From Alistipes sp. (lineage in GTDB: Bacteria; Bacteroidota; Bacteroidia; Bacteroidales; Rikenellaceae), in contig JAFTVX010000033.1 in NCBI GenBank assembly GCA_017465575.1, forward strand, positions 17,688-81,687: DNA of 64,000 nt, read 5' to 3'. A program made the position numbers and the translations under genes. The notes beneath the pieces are model-generated. The model saw only the letters and a list, made by a program, of their open reading frames with translations, was not told the DNA's origin and did not search any database. Positions 43,437 to 52,119 of this stretch are shown in pieces; position 1 is the first letter of the stretch, and the number at the start of each line of letters is the position of its first letter.

Positions 43437-45042
43437 CTGCGGGCAGAGAGTCTTTTATAGAGTTGATAATGGGTGTTACCGCCTCGCGCTGATTGGCGAT
43501 ATTGAGGTCGATGCGCATCTGGCGGATTAGCTCTTCCTCCATTCGTCGCTGCTCCTCGCGCTGGCGCTCCTCCTCACGCTCAACAAGGCAATCGTAGACC
43601 GATTTACGGATGGTGCGTGCCAAGGCCTCGGCGATACGACGGCCACCCGCATAGTTAAGGTGGGTGTAGTCGCCTGCAGCCCAGCCGTTGCGCACAAAGG
43701 CGGGCATACCGCCATACTCTGCCATAGCCTCCGAGGTGTTCCAGAAGGCCACTCGACAGCTATCTGCTGCAGCACGCTGATGGCGTGTTAGGGCATCCAC
43801 CGAGCCGATAGGCTTGAAACGCCCCGTCTCCTCGTCCTTAATCCAGCGGTCGCTAACGCCCAACACCAAGATCGCAGCATTGGGGAAGCATCGCTCGGTG
43901 TAGGCAATCATATCACGGAGTTGGTCGCGGTACTTCGAGAAGTTGCGCTGTCCAGGCATCATAATGTTCAGACCATACTGCAACACCACAAGGTCGTACG
44001 AGAGCATATCGTGTGCCTGGCGGTTAATCTGTGCGCCTGTGCCGAAGATGGCGTGACCATTGTTGCTACGCACCGAGAAGTTATCGACCACTACGCCACC
44101 ATCGCCCTCCAACGATGCACCGTAGCAGACAACACTGCCCTCCGCAACACGCATCGAGAGCGACTTGTAGGGTGCCTCGATATAGATTTCACGAAGGCGC
44201 TCATCGCCCGCAATCTCCACCTCGTGGCTTAGCGTATCATTCAGCGTAACGACCACACGGCTTGTATCACGGCTAACAAGCAGGATACGGGCACGCGAGC
44301 AAGAGTCGATAGTGGGGAAGATGTCAGTAGACTGCCATCTAACCTTTGCACCAGCCTTGCCCTCAGAGATATAGCCCGAGATAAAGAACAAATCGCGCAA
44401 CGACTCGGGGGCAGACTTGGGCTTCATAACGCTATACGACGACCAACCGCTTGCCGAGCGCTTAACGCTACGACGAGCCGTGGCAAAGGGTATATCGCAA
44501 GGCACAAAGTCGACACCACGACCACCGAACGACTGTTGTAGCTCGCTACGCAAATCCGAGGTGAGGATATCGCCCTCGACAAACGAGTCGCCCATAAAGG
44601 CGATACGCACATCGTCGCCCGAAGCGAGCTTCTCAATAAGGCGGTCGAAGCGTGTTGTAGCAAGCGTATCGAAGTCCTCGATGGCGATAACACGGTGTGT
44701 GGTATCGGGCTTAAGCTCGTCGATGGTGGGCACTCGGCGCTCATAGTTCGCACTCTCCTTTGCCAGCCACTCAAAGCGCACAGGGGGTAGCTCGGGGAGG
44801 GTGTCGATGGCGATGCTATCGCCAACTTCCGAAAGCGCTGCAAGCTCCATCTCCAAGCGCTCGATATCTGCCTCAAACTCCACAGCACCCTCGCTCGGCT
44901 CCTTAATCTCGGAGAGGATGTCGACGGGCTGGAGCGTAATACCAAAAATCTCGGCGGCAGGGATAAAGCCTGCGCCGATGATGCCCATCGTGACAAATAG
45001 CGTGAGAAACCACGCTCGGAGTGTGCTGTTTCGCTGTTTCAT
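43426..45042 (-). CDS. Membrane-anchored SGNH/GDSL hydrolase-like protein, partner of MBOAT
   Basis: A 538-residue protein with one N-terminal membrane helix (about 10-30). A linker rich in acidic residues leads to a SGNH domain: block I AFMGDSFVEGDILTSDL (catalytic Ser), a block III-like VVLQYGLNIMMPG (Gly and Asn) and block V DYTHLNYAGGRRIAEALA (Asp and His). The C-terminal 60 residues are a charged coiled coil. In AlgX- and PatB-like systems such a protein takes the acetyl group handed over by MBOAT and puts it on the polymer. The arrangement supports this role; hydrolysis is the alternative. Confidence 0.85.
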   Translation of the reverse strand: MKQRNSTLRAWFLTLFVTMGIIGAGFIPAAEIFGITLQPVDILSEIKEPSEGAVEFEADIERLEMELAALSEVGDSIAIDTLPELPPVRFEWLAKESANYERRVPTIDELKPDTTHRVIAIEDFDTLATTRFDRLIEKLASGDDVRIAFMGDSFVEGDILTSDLRSELQQSFGGRGVDFVPCDIPFATARRSVKRSASGWSSYSVMKPKSAPESLRDLFFISGYISEGKAGAKVRWQSTDIFPTIDSCSRARILLVSRDTSRVVVTLNDTLSHEVEIAGDERLREIYIEAPYKSLSMRVAEGSVVCYGASLEGDGGVVVDNFSVRSNNGHAIFGTGAQINRQAHDMLSYDLVVLQYGLNIMMPGQRNFSKYRDQLRDMIAYTERCFPNAAILVLGVSDRWIKDEETGRFKPIGSVDALTRHQRAAADSCRVAFWNTSEAMAEYGGMPAFVRNGWAAGDYTHLNYAGGRRIAEALARTIRKSVYDCLVEREEERQREEQRRMEEELIRQMRIDLNIANQREAVTPIINSIKDSLPADVE

Positions 45043-45043
45043 A

Positions 45044-45808
45044 TTATCGACGACGCGAGTTAATAAGTGCGATATAATAGATTAGTGTGGCTATGGCGCT
45101 CAACGCTGCCACAAGGTAGGTGCGGGCAGCCCAGCGCAACGATTGGCGAGCGCCATCGATGCTGTTGCCCTTCAAATATCCCGTCTTCTGCAACCACGCC
45201 AAGGCGCGCTCCGAGGCGTTATACTCCACGGGGAGCGTGACGATAGAGAAGAGTGCCGAGGTGGCAATCATAGCGATGCCTATCCAGCATACCGTGGCAT
45301 TGTTTGTCGATGCCAAGATAGCGATGCCAGCCACGATAACCCAAGTGGCTGCCGTAGAGGCGAAGTTCACAATAGGAACCAACTGCGAGCGTAGGCGCAA
45401 GGGTGCATAGCCCTGGGCGTGCTGCACGGCGTGTCCACACTCGTGGCAAGCAACGGCAGCGGCGGCAATCGACGACGAGGAGTAGACGCTGTCGCTGAGG
45501 TTTACGGTCTTGGTTGCGGGGTTGAAGTGGTCGGTGAGGTGGCCACGGGTGTGCGTAACCTTCACATCCGTAATGCCGTGGTCGCGGAGCATCTTCTCTG
45601 CCAACTGGGCGCCTGTCAGCCCCTCGGGGAAGGCGACGGCCGAGTAGCGCTTAAAGACCGACTGCAAGCGTGCCTGAACAAAGTAGCCCACAACGCCGAT
45701 AACGACCATAAGGAGCGTAGCGCCACCTGTCGTGATATCGCCAAGGAAGCCCGATTCTGCCGCAACGCCATCGGCATAGGTGTAGTATGATTGCAGGATA
45801 TCTAACAT
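45044..45808 (-). CDS. Zinc metallopeptidase, YugP family
   Basis: A 254-residue membrane protein with an N-terminal membrane helix, a central HExxH-type zinc site in AVACHECGHAVQHAQGYAPL, and two to three membrane helices in the C-terminal half. GLTGAQLAEKMLRDHGITDV and THTRGHLTDHFNPATKTVNL are typical of the YugP/neutral zinc metallopeptidase family. The substrate is unknown. It lies one base before the SGNH gene and three after the CaCA gene, within a five-gene operon. Confidence 0.9.
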   Translation of the reverse strand: MLDILQSYYTYADGVAAESGFLGDITTGGATLLMVVIGVVGYFVQARLQSVFKRYSAVAFPEGLTGAQLAEKMLRDHGITDVKVTHTRGHLTDHFNPATKTVNLSDSVYSSSSIAAAAVACHECGHAVQHAQGYAPLRLRSQLVPIVNFASTAATWVIVAGIAILASTNNATVCWIGIAMIATSALFSIVTLPVEYNASERALAWLQKTGYLKGNSIDGARQSLRWAARTYLVAALSAIATLIYYIALINSRRR

Positions 45809-45811
45809 CGC

Positions 45812-46750
45812 TTACGAAATTAGCACATAGACATATGCAGCGTAGATTACGAGGAACATAACACCCTCGATGCGTGTAAGCTTATCTCGACCAATAACCA
45901 GTGCCGAGAGCATCACAACAACGGTTGCTGCCAACGCCACATATACATCAAACATAGTGATGCCACCCATCGTGAGTGGAGTAACGGTCGAGCAGACACC
46001 GAGGATAAGCAGGATGTTTGCGATATTCGAGCCGAGGACATTACCCAAAGCCAACGAGGGGCTACCACGCCAGATAGATACAAGGCTCGATGCAAGCTCC
46101 GGTAGCGATGTGCCACCAGCGATAAGCGTAATGGCGATAGTTGCCTCCGAAACACCAAGCGAGCGAGCAACCTCGACAGCGTTATCGACGCACATCTGAC
46201 CACCGTAGATAAGACCCAAAAGACCACCCACAATCCATACGAAGATGCGCCAGTAGGGCATCTTGGCACGCTTGTCGTTCTCCTCTGTGTTCTCCACAAC
46301 GAAGTTCTTGCGGTCGGCACGGATTGTAAGTGCCATCATCACGATATAACCCAAGAGGAAGATGATACCCTCGGTGCGTGTGATGTCGCCACCAAGAAGT
46401 GTAACAACAACCAACGCCACGGTAGCAAGAATCGTGAGGGGGATATCACGACGAATGTTAAGCTCCGAGAAGGTGAGGGGTGCAAAGATTGCGCAGATGC
46501 CGAGGATGGCGAAGATATTGAAGATGTTTGAGCCTACGATATTGCCGATGGCGATGCTGTCGTTGCCATCAATCGATGCAAAGAGGCTCACGACAAACTC
46601 GGGCATCGATGTGCCCACCGCCACGATTGTCAAACCCACAATAAACTCTGGTACACGGAAGCGCGCAGCCAATGCCACCGAGCCATCGGTGAGTGCCGTA
46701 GCGCCAACAATAATTAGGACAAAGCCTAAGATAAGAAGTAGATACTCCAT
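45812..46750 (-). CDS. Calcium/sodium antiporter, CaCA family (copy 1)
   Basis: A 312-residue membrane protein with about ten helices in two inverted halves. The two alpha-repeat signatures are TIVAVGTSMPEFVVSLFASI with GNIVGSNIFNIFAILG, and ITLIAGGTSLPELASSLVSI with GNVLGSNIANILLILG, both holding the ion-binding Glu and Asn residues. This is the bacterial YrbG-type exchanger expected to export Ca2+ against Na+ or H+. A close paralogue lies directly upstream. Confidence 0.93.
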   Translation of the reverse strand: MEYLLLILGFVLIIVGATALTDGSVALAARFRVPEFIVGLTIVAVGTSMPEFVVSLFASIDGNDSIAIGNIVGSNIFNIFAILGICAIFAPLTFSELNIRRDIPLTILATVALVVVTLLGGDITRTEGIIFLLGYIVMMALTIRADRKNFVVENTEENDKRAKMPYWRIFVWIVGGLLGLIYGGQMCVDNAVEVARSLGVSEATIAITLIAGGTSLPELASSLVSIWRGSPSLALGNVLGSNIANILLILGVCSTVTPLTMGGITMFDVYVALAATVVVMLSALVIGRDKLTRIEGVMFLVIYAAYVYVLIS

Positions 46751-46763
46751 TCTGGTATTTGAA

Positions 46764-47696
46764 TTAGATTAGATAATAGACATAAACAGCATAAATAGCA
46801 AGGAAGGCAATGCTCTCGATGCGTGTGAGCTTATTGCGACCGATGATAAGTGCCGTAATTAGCAGAGCCACGGGTGCTGAAACCGCAATGGCGATATCGG
46901 TCATCGTAACATCGCCCAACTGCAAAGGCGTGATGGTCGAGCATACGCCGAGGATAAGCAGGATGTTGGCGATATTCGAGCCGAGGATATTGCCCAATGC
47001 CAACGAGGGGCTACCACGAAGAATTGAAACAAGGCTCGATGCAAGCTCCGGTAGCGATGTGCCACCCGCAACAAGTGTAATGGCGATTGTAGCCTCCGAG
47101 ACGCCGAGCGAGCGGGCAATGGCCGAGGCGCTCTCCACGCAGTACTGACCACCAAAGATAAGGCCTGCAAGACCGCCTACAATCCACACCACGATACGCC
47201 AGATAGGCATCGAGGGTGCATCCTCCACCTCGCACGACTTCTCCATAAGCTGCTTACGGTCGGCACGAATCGTAAAATAGAGCATCGCAATATACGACAC
47301 AAGGAGCAAGATGCCCTCCGTGCGGTTGATATCGCCACCCAGCGCCACAACGATAAAGAGCAGTGCCGAAACGCCGATGCACAACGGAATATCGCGACGA
47401 ACATTCGAGCGAGTAAAGAGCATAGGGGCAAACAGACCGCAGATACCAAGGGCGGCGTAGACATTAAAGATATTTGAACCTACGACATTACCGATAGCCA
47501 TATCGGCGCTGCCCTCCAACGCGGCAAAGAAACTTACTGCCAACTCAGGCATCGATGTACCCACCGCCACAATAGTCAAACCCACAATAAATTCAGGCAC
47601 ACGAAAGCGACCTGCAAGCGCAACAGAACCATCGGTAAGCATCATTGCTCCGACGATGATAAGCGCAAGGCTGCCAATAAGAATTAAATAGTCCAT
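46764..47696 (-). CDS. Calcium/sodium antiporter, CaCA family (copy 2)
   Basis: I start at MDYLILIGSLALIIVGAMML (ATG at 47696, 310 residues); a longer frame to 47741 would cross the promoter box. The alpha-repeats TIVAVGTSMPELAVSFFAAL with GNVVGSNIFNVYAALG and ITLVAGGTSLPELASSLVSI with GNILGSNIANILLILG are nearly the same as in the downstream copy, and the proteins appear similar along their whole length. Tandem duplication is the simplest origin. The loop in the middle (QLMEKSCEVEDAPSMP) differs most, which may reflect different ion preference or regulation. Confidence 0.93.
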   Translation of the reverse strand: MDYLILIGSLALIIVGAMMLTDGSVALAGRFRVPEFIVGLTIVAVGTSMPELAVSFFAALEGSADMAIGNVVGSNIFNVYAALGICGLFAPMLFTRSNVRRDIPLCIGVSALLFIVVALGGDINRTEGILLLVSYIAMLYFTIRADRKQLMEKSCEVEDAPSMPIWRIVVWIVGGLAGLIFGGQYCVESASAIARSLGVSEATIAITLVAGGTSLPELASSLVSILRGSPSLALGNILGSNIANILLILGVCSTITPLQLGDVTMTDIAIAVSAPVALLITALIIGRNKLTRIESIAFLAIYAVYVYYLI

Positions 47697-47719
47697 TGTC
47701 AATTTTTTATAACAAGCGA

Positions 47720-47727
47720 CAAAGGTA
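47720..47727 (-). promoter_or_regulatory. -7 promoter box (TACCTTTG, minus strand) for the CaCA/acetylation operon
   Basis: Perfect box 23 bases before the ATG at 47696. It fixes the start of the upstream antiporter gene and is the only good promoter ahead of the five tightly spaced genes. Confidence 0.7.
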
Positions 47728-47784
47728 CTAAATAATTCCATACGGCAATTAAATTTGTTAAAATTTAATACGATTGTAACAAAG

Positions 47785-47940
47785 AGAGTGGGGGATGGGA
47801 GAGGTCAGAGAGAGGTCAGAGAGAGGTCAGGGAGTTTTTCAGAGAGTTTTTCAGGGAGGGCTGATTGCGTTATCCGCATTCTCTCTGCCATTCTCTCTGT
47901 CTTCTCTCTGTTCTCTCTCTGTCTTCTCTCTCTAAAATCT
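47785..47940. repeat. Short-period repeat region H
   Basis: GAGAGAGGTCAGAGAGAGGT and GTTTTTCAGAGAGTTTTTC on one side and CTCTCTGTCTTCTCTCTG on the other form a degenerate inverted structure. It resembles the variable modules of the composite islands but carries no palindromic element. Confidence 0.6.
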
Positions 47941-47944
47941 AACA

Positions 47945-47977
47945 CAAAGGGCTGCTCCAAATCGAAGCAGCCCTTTG
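47945..47977 (-). terminator. Hairpin terminator of the GH20 gene
   Basis: CAAAGGGCTGC and GCAGCCCTTTG form a perfect 11-bp stem about 20 bases after the stop codon of the hexosaminidase. On the minus strand a T-rich stretch follows. Confidence 0.8.
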
Positions 47978-47995
47978 GTGTAACTGAAAGTCGTC

Positions 47996-49585
47996 TTACT
48001 TTCTTCCCTCAAAATAGTAGGGTGCATAGTGCCAGCCACGGCTATCGTAGTAGCGACGCAAAACCTCCATCTTCTCGCGGATGGTGCTCTCGTCACGGCG
48101 CTCGGTTGCCCACTGTACCTCCGACATAGCGGCAAGGCGAGGCAGGAGCTGACGCTCAAGCATCTCCATATTCTTCAAATACTCCGACCAGAGGTTGCAC
48201 TGAACGCCGATGATATGTTTGCGCTCGTCGTTGCTGAGGCCCTCATAGGGATTCCAGCCATATACCTTCTCGAAGGGTGTGTGACCGCCGATAAGCAAGC
48301 CCTCGCCCTCGCGACTCTCGGTCTGGTAGAAGTCGAAATAGCAGAACTTCAAAGGTGTCATTACCACATCGTTACCGCGCTTAGCCGCGTAGATGCCACC
48401 CTCGGTACCACGCCACGACATAATCGTTGCGGTAGGTGTTACGCCACCATCGAGAATCTCGTCCCAACCAATCATCTGGCGACCGTGGGCGTTGAGGAAC
48501 TTCTCGATGCGTGCCACAAGGTAGCCCTGCAACTGCTCCTCGTTCTCAAGGCCGAGCTCCTTCATCTTTGCCTGGCAGTGCTCGCACTCCTTCCAACGGT
48601 CCTTGGGACACTCGTCGCCACCGATGTGAATCAACTCCGAGGGGAAGAGGTCGATAACCTCCAAGAGGACATTCTCCAAGAAGGTGTAGGTCGTCTCCTT
48701 GCCCGCGCACATAACCTCGGGAGTTACACCCCAGCAGGTCCAAACATCTACCTCCTGCTCCTCGCAACCGAGCCAAGGCAGGGCGTGCAACGCAGCCTGT
48801 GCATGGCCAGGCATCTCAATCTCGGGAATGATGGTGATATAGCGCTTTGCAGCGTAGTCGATAACCTCGCGGATATCCTCCTTGGTGTAGTAGCCACCGT
48901 GGGGTGTGCCGTCCCACGAAATGGGGTTAAGGCCGTGGCTCGTAAGGGTCTCCTTACGCATCGAGCCCTTTTCGGTAAGTTCGGGGTAGGCATCAATCTG
49001 GATACGCCAGCCCTGGTCGTCGGTAAGGTGCCAGTGCAAGCGGTTAACCTTGTGAGCAGCAAGGATATCGATATATCGCTTTACATCCTCCACCGAGAAG
49101 AAGTGGCGGCAAACATCCATGTGCACACCGCGATATTTGAAGTTGGGCTCATCGGCAATAAAGCAGTAGGGTAGATGTCCATCGGTCTCCACGATCATCT
49201 GCTTTAAGGTCTGCAAGCCGTAGAATACACCACGCTCCGTGCCACCGATAATGAGTACACCCTCCTCCTCGGAGATGGTCATCTCGTAGCCCTCTTCGGG
49301 AACAAAGCGGTCGGTGCGAATCTTGATGCCCTTGCCGCGCTTGCCCGTAGCCATAGGCTTCTTAAGGTCGAAATACTCCATCATCTCCTCGGCGAAGATG
49401 TCGGCAACCGACCACATATCGTCCCAAACGACAATCTTGGTCTTGCCCGTAACGACAAACTCACCCTCTGCCGCCATATCGATATATGCGGGCTCGGGTA
49501 CAATGTGCAACTTGCGGGCAGAGGCCTCGCCAATACCCATCAGAGTTGTAGCCATAATGGCAAAAAGGTAGATAAGTCTTCTCAT
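47996..49585 (-). CDS. Exported beta-N-acetylhexosaminidase, GH20
   Basis: I start at MRRLIYLFAIMATTLMGIGE (ATG at 49585, 529 residues), which gives a clean signal peptide; the frame stays open to 49909 but that part lies upstream of the promoter. The N-terminal GH20b-like domain (about 25-140) is followed by the catalytic barrel: YRGVHMDVCRHFFSVEDVKR, NRLHWHLTDDQGWRI, EIEMPGHAQAAL and the catalytic Asp-Glu pair in IHIGGDECPKDRW. It removes terminal GlcNAc or GalNAc from host or bacterial glycans by substrate-assisted catalysis. Confidence 0.94.
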   Translation of the reverse strand: MRRLIYLFAIMATTLMGIGEASARKLHIVPEPAYIDMAAEGEFVVTGKTKIVVWDDMWSVADIFAEEMMEYFDLKKPMATGKRGKGIKIRTDRFVPEEGYEMTISEEEGVLIIGGTERGVFYGLQTLKQMIVETDGHLPYCFIADEPNFKYRGVHMDVCRHFFSVEDVKRYIDILAAHKVNRLHWHLTDDQGWRIQIDAYPELTEKGSMRKETLTSHGLNPISWDGTPHGGYYTKEDIREVIDYAAKRYITIIPEIEMPGHAQAALHALPWLGCEEQEVDVWTCWGVTPEVMCAGKETTYTFLENVLLEVIDLFPSELIHIGGDECPKDRWKECEHCQAKMKELGLENEEQLQGYLVARIEKFLNAHGRQMIGWDEILDGGVTPTATIMSWRGTEGGIYAAKRGNDVVMTPLKFCYFDFYQTESREGEGLLIGGHTPFEKVYGWNPYEGLSNDERKHIIGVQCNLWSEYLKNMEMLERQLLPRLAAMSEVQWATERRDESTIREKMEVLRRYYDSRGWHYAPYYFEGRK

Positions 49586-49620
49586 ATTCTCGTTTGATTT
49601 TAAATTTTCTATCAATCGAA

Positions 49621-49628
49621 CAAAGATA
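49621..49628 (-). promoter_or_regulatory. -7 promoter box (TATCTTTG, minus strand) for the GH20 gene
   Basis: Perfect box 36 bases before the ATG at 49585. It excludes the upstream part of the long frame from the transcript. Confidence 0.7.
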
Positions 49629-49708
49629 AGAAAAATTTTTGATACCCCGAGGGCGCTAACCAATAATTTGCACAGAAGTTGCACAAGTGGGCTAAAACAT
49701 TCGAAATT

Positions 49709-50278
49709 ATGACACAAGGTATTTATGAAAGTGAGCGCGCCCAAGTGAAGTATTGGTGGCTCTCGGTATTGGTAGGCATCGCCTCGTTGGTGGTCGGTTT
49801 CCTCGTCTTGGTAAACCCCATAGAAAGCTATTTTGTGATGGCTATGTGGCTTGGCATCGTGATACTCTTTACGGGTATCTTCAGCCTTGTCGAGGCCTTC
49901 ACCTCGCATAGTCGCTATGTTCGCCGAGGCTGGCTCGTTTTAGCCTCGATATGCGATATTGTAATTGGTATTGTGTTGATGCTCAACTTCTTACTCTCGG
50001 TGGCTATTATCCCCGTGCTGTTCGGTATTTGGCTTCTTTACAGAGGCTTCGTCACCTTGGCGCAAGGCATCACACTACGAAGTTCTGGTGTCCGCGATGC
50101 GGGATGGGTTATCTTCTCTTCGGTGATAGTTATCGCCATCTCCCTCGCGGTGCTTTTCGTGCCCGAAATTATCGGCGTGGCAGCTGTCGTAATCTTCGTA
50201 GCCATAGCGCTTATGGCCTACGGCGTATCGCGCATCTCGCTCGGTTTTAGACTCGCAACAGTCGCAGATAACGAGTAA
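49709..50278 (+). CDS. HdeD/DUF308 family membrane protein
   Basis: I start at MTQGIYESERAQVKYWWLSV (ATG at 49709, 189 residues); the ATG at 49679 is an alternative. Six membrane segments in three helix pairs, with WLGIVILFTGIFSLVEAF, ASICDIVIGIVLMLNF and FGIWLLYRGFVTLAQGI, fit the HdeD family. HdeD is linked to acid resistance in Escherichia coli; the biochemical role in Bacteroidetes is unknown. It appears to be a single-gene unit. Confidence 0.83.
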   Translation: MTQGIYESERAQVKYWWLSVLVGIASLVVGFLVLVNPIESYFVMAMWLGIVILFTGIFSLVEAFTSHSRYVRRGWLVLASICDIVIGIVLMLNFLLSVAIIPVLFGIWLLYRGFVTLAQGITLRSSGVRDAGWVIFSSVIVIAISLAVLFVPEIIGVAAVVIFVAIALMAYGVSRISLGFRLATVADNE

Positions 50279-50351
50279 GTATTTCTACTTATTTCGCCCG
50301 CATCGTGTGATAATTCTCGCGTGCGGGCGAACATCTTCTTTGAAAAATATC

Positions 50352-50359
50352 TACCTTTG
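50352..50359 (+). promoter_or_regulatory. -7 promoter box (TACCTTTG) for the alpha-oxoamine synthase gene
   Basis: Perfect TAnnTTTG box; leader of about 80 bases to the ATG at 50446. The leader contains a GCTTCCCC/AGGAGC-type weak stem. Confidence 0.7.
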
Positions 50360-50445
50360 CAATGATATAGCGATACTCTTCGGGCTTCCCCAAGGCTCGG
50401 AGGAGCATCAAAGATTGGAGTTATTAACCAAACAAACAGAATAAA

Positions 50446-51714
50446 ATGGTAGATATTTTTGATCGTTTATCGAAGAATGCCGGCGGCCCTATCGGCCAGT
50501 ATATGTCGGCTGTGCACGGCTATTTCGCATTCCCCAAGTTGGAGGGCGAGCTTGGTCCCCACATGATTTTCCGTGGCAAGCCCGTGTTGAACTGGAGTCT
50601 TAACAACTATCTTGGCTTGGCTAACCACCCCGAGGTACGCGAGGCTGATGCTCAGGGCGGCAAGGACTTCGGTATGGCATACCCTATGGGTGCTCGTATG
50701 ATGTCGGGTCAGACAAAGTACCACGAGCAGCTTGAGCGTGAGCTCGCCGAGTTCGTAGGCAAGGAGGATGCCTTCCTTCTCAACTACGGCTATCAGGGTA
50801 TGATTTCGATTATCGACTGCTTGCTTACTCCCCGCGATGTTGTGGTCTACGACAAGGAGTGCCACGCTTGTATCATCGACGGTTTGCGTATGCACCCCGG
50901 TAAGCGTTTCGTATATGCTCACAACGATGAGGAGTCGTTGCGCCTTCAGCTTAAGCATGCTACCGAGCTTGCTGACCAGCAGAATGGTGGTGTCCTCGTA
51001 ATCACCGAGGGTGTCTTCGGTATGAAGGGTGACCTCGGCTTCCTCGATGTTATCGTTAAGTGCAAGAAGGACTTCAACTTCCGCCTCCTCGTTGACGATG
51101 CTCACGGCTTCGGTACTATGGGTAAGGGCGGTCGTGGTACTGGCGACCACTTCGGCGTTCAGGACCAGATTGATGTCTTGTTCAACACCTTCGCAAAGTC
51201 TATGGCCGGCATCGGCGCATTCGTATCGGGTCCCCGTTGGCTTATCAACCTCTTCCGCTACAATATGCGTTCGCAGCTCTACGCTAAGTCGTTGCCTATG
51301 CCTATGGTTATCGGCGCACTCAAGCGTCTCGACCTTATCCGCAAGCACCCCGAGTATCAGGAGAAGCTTTGGGAGATCACCCGCGCACTCCAGAAGGGTC
51401 TTACCGAGAATGGCTTCAACATTGGTGTAACCCAGTCGCCCGTAACACCTATCTATATGAAGGGTGGTAACGAGGAGGGTACCAACCTTATCGTTGACCT
51501 TCGCGAGAACTACGGCTTGTTCTGCTCTATCGTAATCTACCCCGTAATTCCTAAGGGCGAGATTATCCTTCGCGTTATCCCCACCGCTGCTCACACAATG
51601 GAGGATGTTGAGTACACCATCAACACCTTCAAGGCAGTTCGTGCGAAGTTCGAGGCAGGCGAGTATATCAAGCCTATTCCGCAGATGGCGGATCCTGACT
51701 TCAAGGTAAGATAA
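50446..51714 (+). CDS. PLP-dependent alpha-oxoamine synthase (serine palmitoyltransferase / cysteate acyltransferase type)
   Basis: A 422-residue fold-type I PLP enzyme condensing an amino acid with an acyl thioester. Visible are LNWSLNNYLGLANHPEVREA, FLLNYGYQGMISIIDCLL, the pyridine-binding LVDDAHGFGTMGKGGRG and the PLP lysine in FNTFAKSMAGIGAFVSG. Automatic annotation would call it glycine C-acetyltransferase. Its N-terminal region (YFAFPKLEGELGPHM) and length fit better the Bacteroidetes enzymes known to start sphingolipid synthesis (Spt) or, in Alistipes-like species, sulfonolipid synthesis with cysteate. Which amino acid it uses cannot be read from sequence. The stop codon is the first three bases of palindromic element d. 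Confidence 0.85.
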   Translation: MVDIFDRLSKNAGGPIGQYMSAVHGYFAFPKLEGELGPHMIFRGKPVLNWSLNNYLGLANHPEVREADAQGGKDFGMAYPMGARMMSGQTKYHEQLERELAEFVGKEDAFLLNYGYQGMISIIDCLLTPRDVVVYDKECHACIIDGLRMHPGKRFVYAHNDEESLRLQLKHATELADQQNGGVLVITEGVFGMKGDLGFLDVIVKCKKDFNFRLLVDDAHGFGTMGKGGRGTGDHFGVQDQIDVLFNTFAKSMAGIGAFVSGPRWLINLFRYNMRSQLYAKSLPMPMVIGALKRLDLIRKHPEYQEKLWEITRALQKGLTENGFNIGVTQSPVTPIYMKGGNEEGTNLIVDLRENYGLFCSIVIYPVIPKGEIILRVIPTAAHTMEDVEYTINTFKAVRAKFEAGEYIKPIPQMADPDFKVR

Positions 51715-51842
51715 TTTCTTGTGATAAGGGGTCATTCTCGACCCATCCCAAAAGTAAGACCACTCGGGCTGTACTTCTTAGTACTATCCCGAGTGGTCTT
51801 CTTTTGCGATGAGCCAAGCCTAACCCCTTCTGACAAGAAATT
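51713..51842 (+). repeat. Two-tier palindromic element, type I (copy d)
   Basis: Arms AATTTCTTGTGATAAGGGGT and AACCCCTTCTGACAAGAAAT. The inner stem AAGACCACTCGGG/CCCGAGTGGTCTT is unlike other copies in sequence but still pairs perfectly; apex GGGCTGTAC...GTACTATCCC. It begins inside the TAA stop codon of the upstream gene. Confidence 0.88.
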
Positions 51843-51845
51843 GGT

Positions 51846-52056
51846 CGTGGGGATTGGGTAGGTGGTCGGTTGCGCTCCATGGAGCGCCAGCTAACGCTGA
51901 GGGGTACGAGGGGTATGAGAGGTACGAGGGGTTGCGCTTCTCAGAAGCGATTTATTAGCGCTCGGCCGTTGGCCACTTGTACCCCTTAGAACCCTTTTAC
52001 CCCTTGGGCTTTAGCCCGCAGGCGGTACGCCTGCGCCCTCTTTGCTCTTTGCTCTT
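51846..52056. repeat. Rest of composite repeat island D
   Basis: GGTAGGTGGTCGGTTGCGCTCC with short stems (GCGCTCC/GGAGCGC), GAGGGGTACGAGGGGTATG repeats, GAGCGCTCGGCCGTTGGCCA-type and GCAGGCG/CGCCTGC stems, then CTCTTTGCTCTTTGCTC. Module order matches island A. No gene in this 405-base gap. Confidence 0.7.
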
Positions 52057-52094
52057 AAAAAGCGCGGGAGTCACCCGAAGGCAACTCCCACGCG
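52057..52094 (-). terminator. Intrinsic terminator of the amylase gene
   Basis: On the minus strand GCGTGGGAGT and ACTCCCGCGC form a stem followed by TTTTTAAG. It lies about 25 bases after the stop codon of the GH13 gene. Confidence 0.85.
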
Positions 52095-52119
52095 GAAAAA
52101 CTTATATCACTAATGTTGT

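Noticed and set aside
48029-49174. A 381-codon plus-strand ORF across the GH20 gene, and similar long antisense ORFs at 30511-31506 and 22722-23612
   Set aside because: All lie fully within well-identified genes on the other strand and give low-complexity Leu/His/Val-rich translations, typical of antisense reading in GC-rich DNA.
49586-49909. N-terminal extension of the GH20 protein by 108 residues
   Set aside because: The extension has no family similarity, lies upstream of a perfect -7 box, and would bury the signal peptide.
50467-51735. A 422-codon ORF on the minus strand opposite the alpha-oxoamine synthase gene
   Set aside because: It is the shadow of a strongly codon-biased gene in the plus strand. 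Its translation has no recognisable motif and no promoter.
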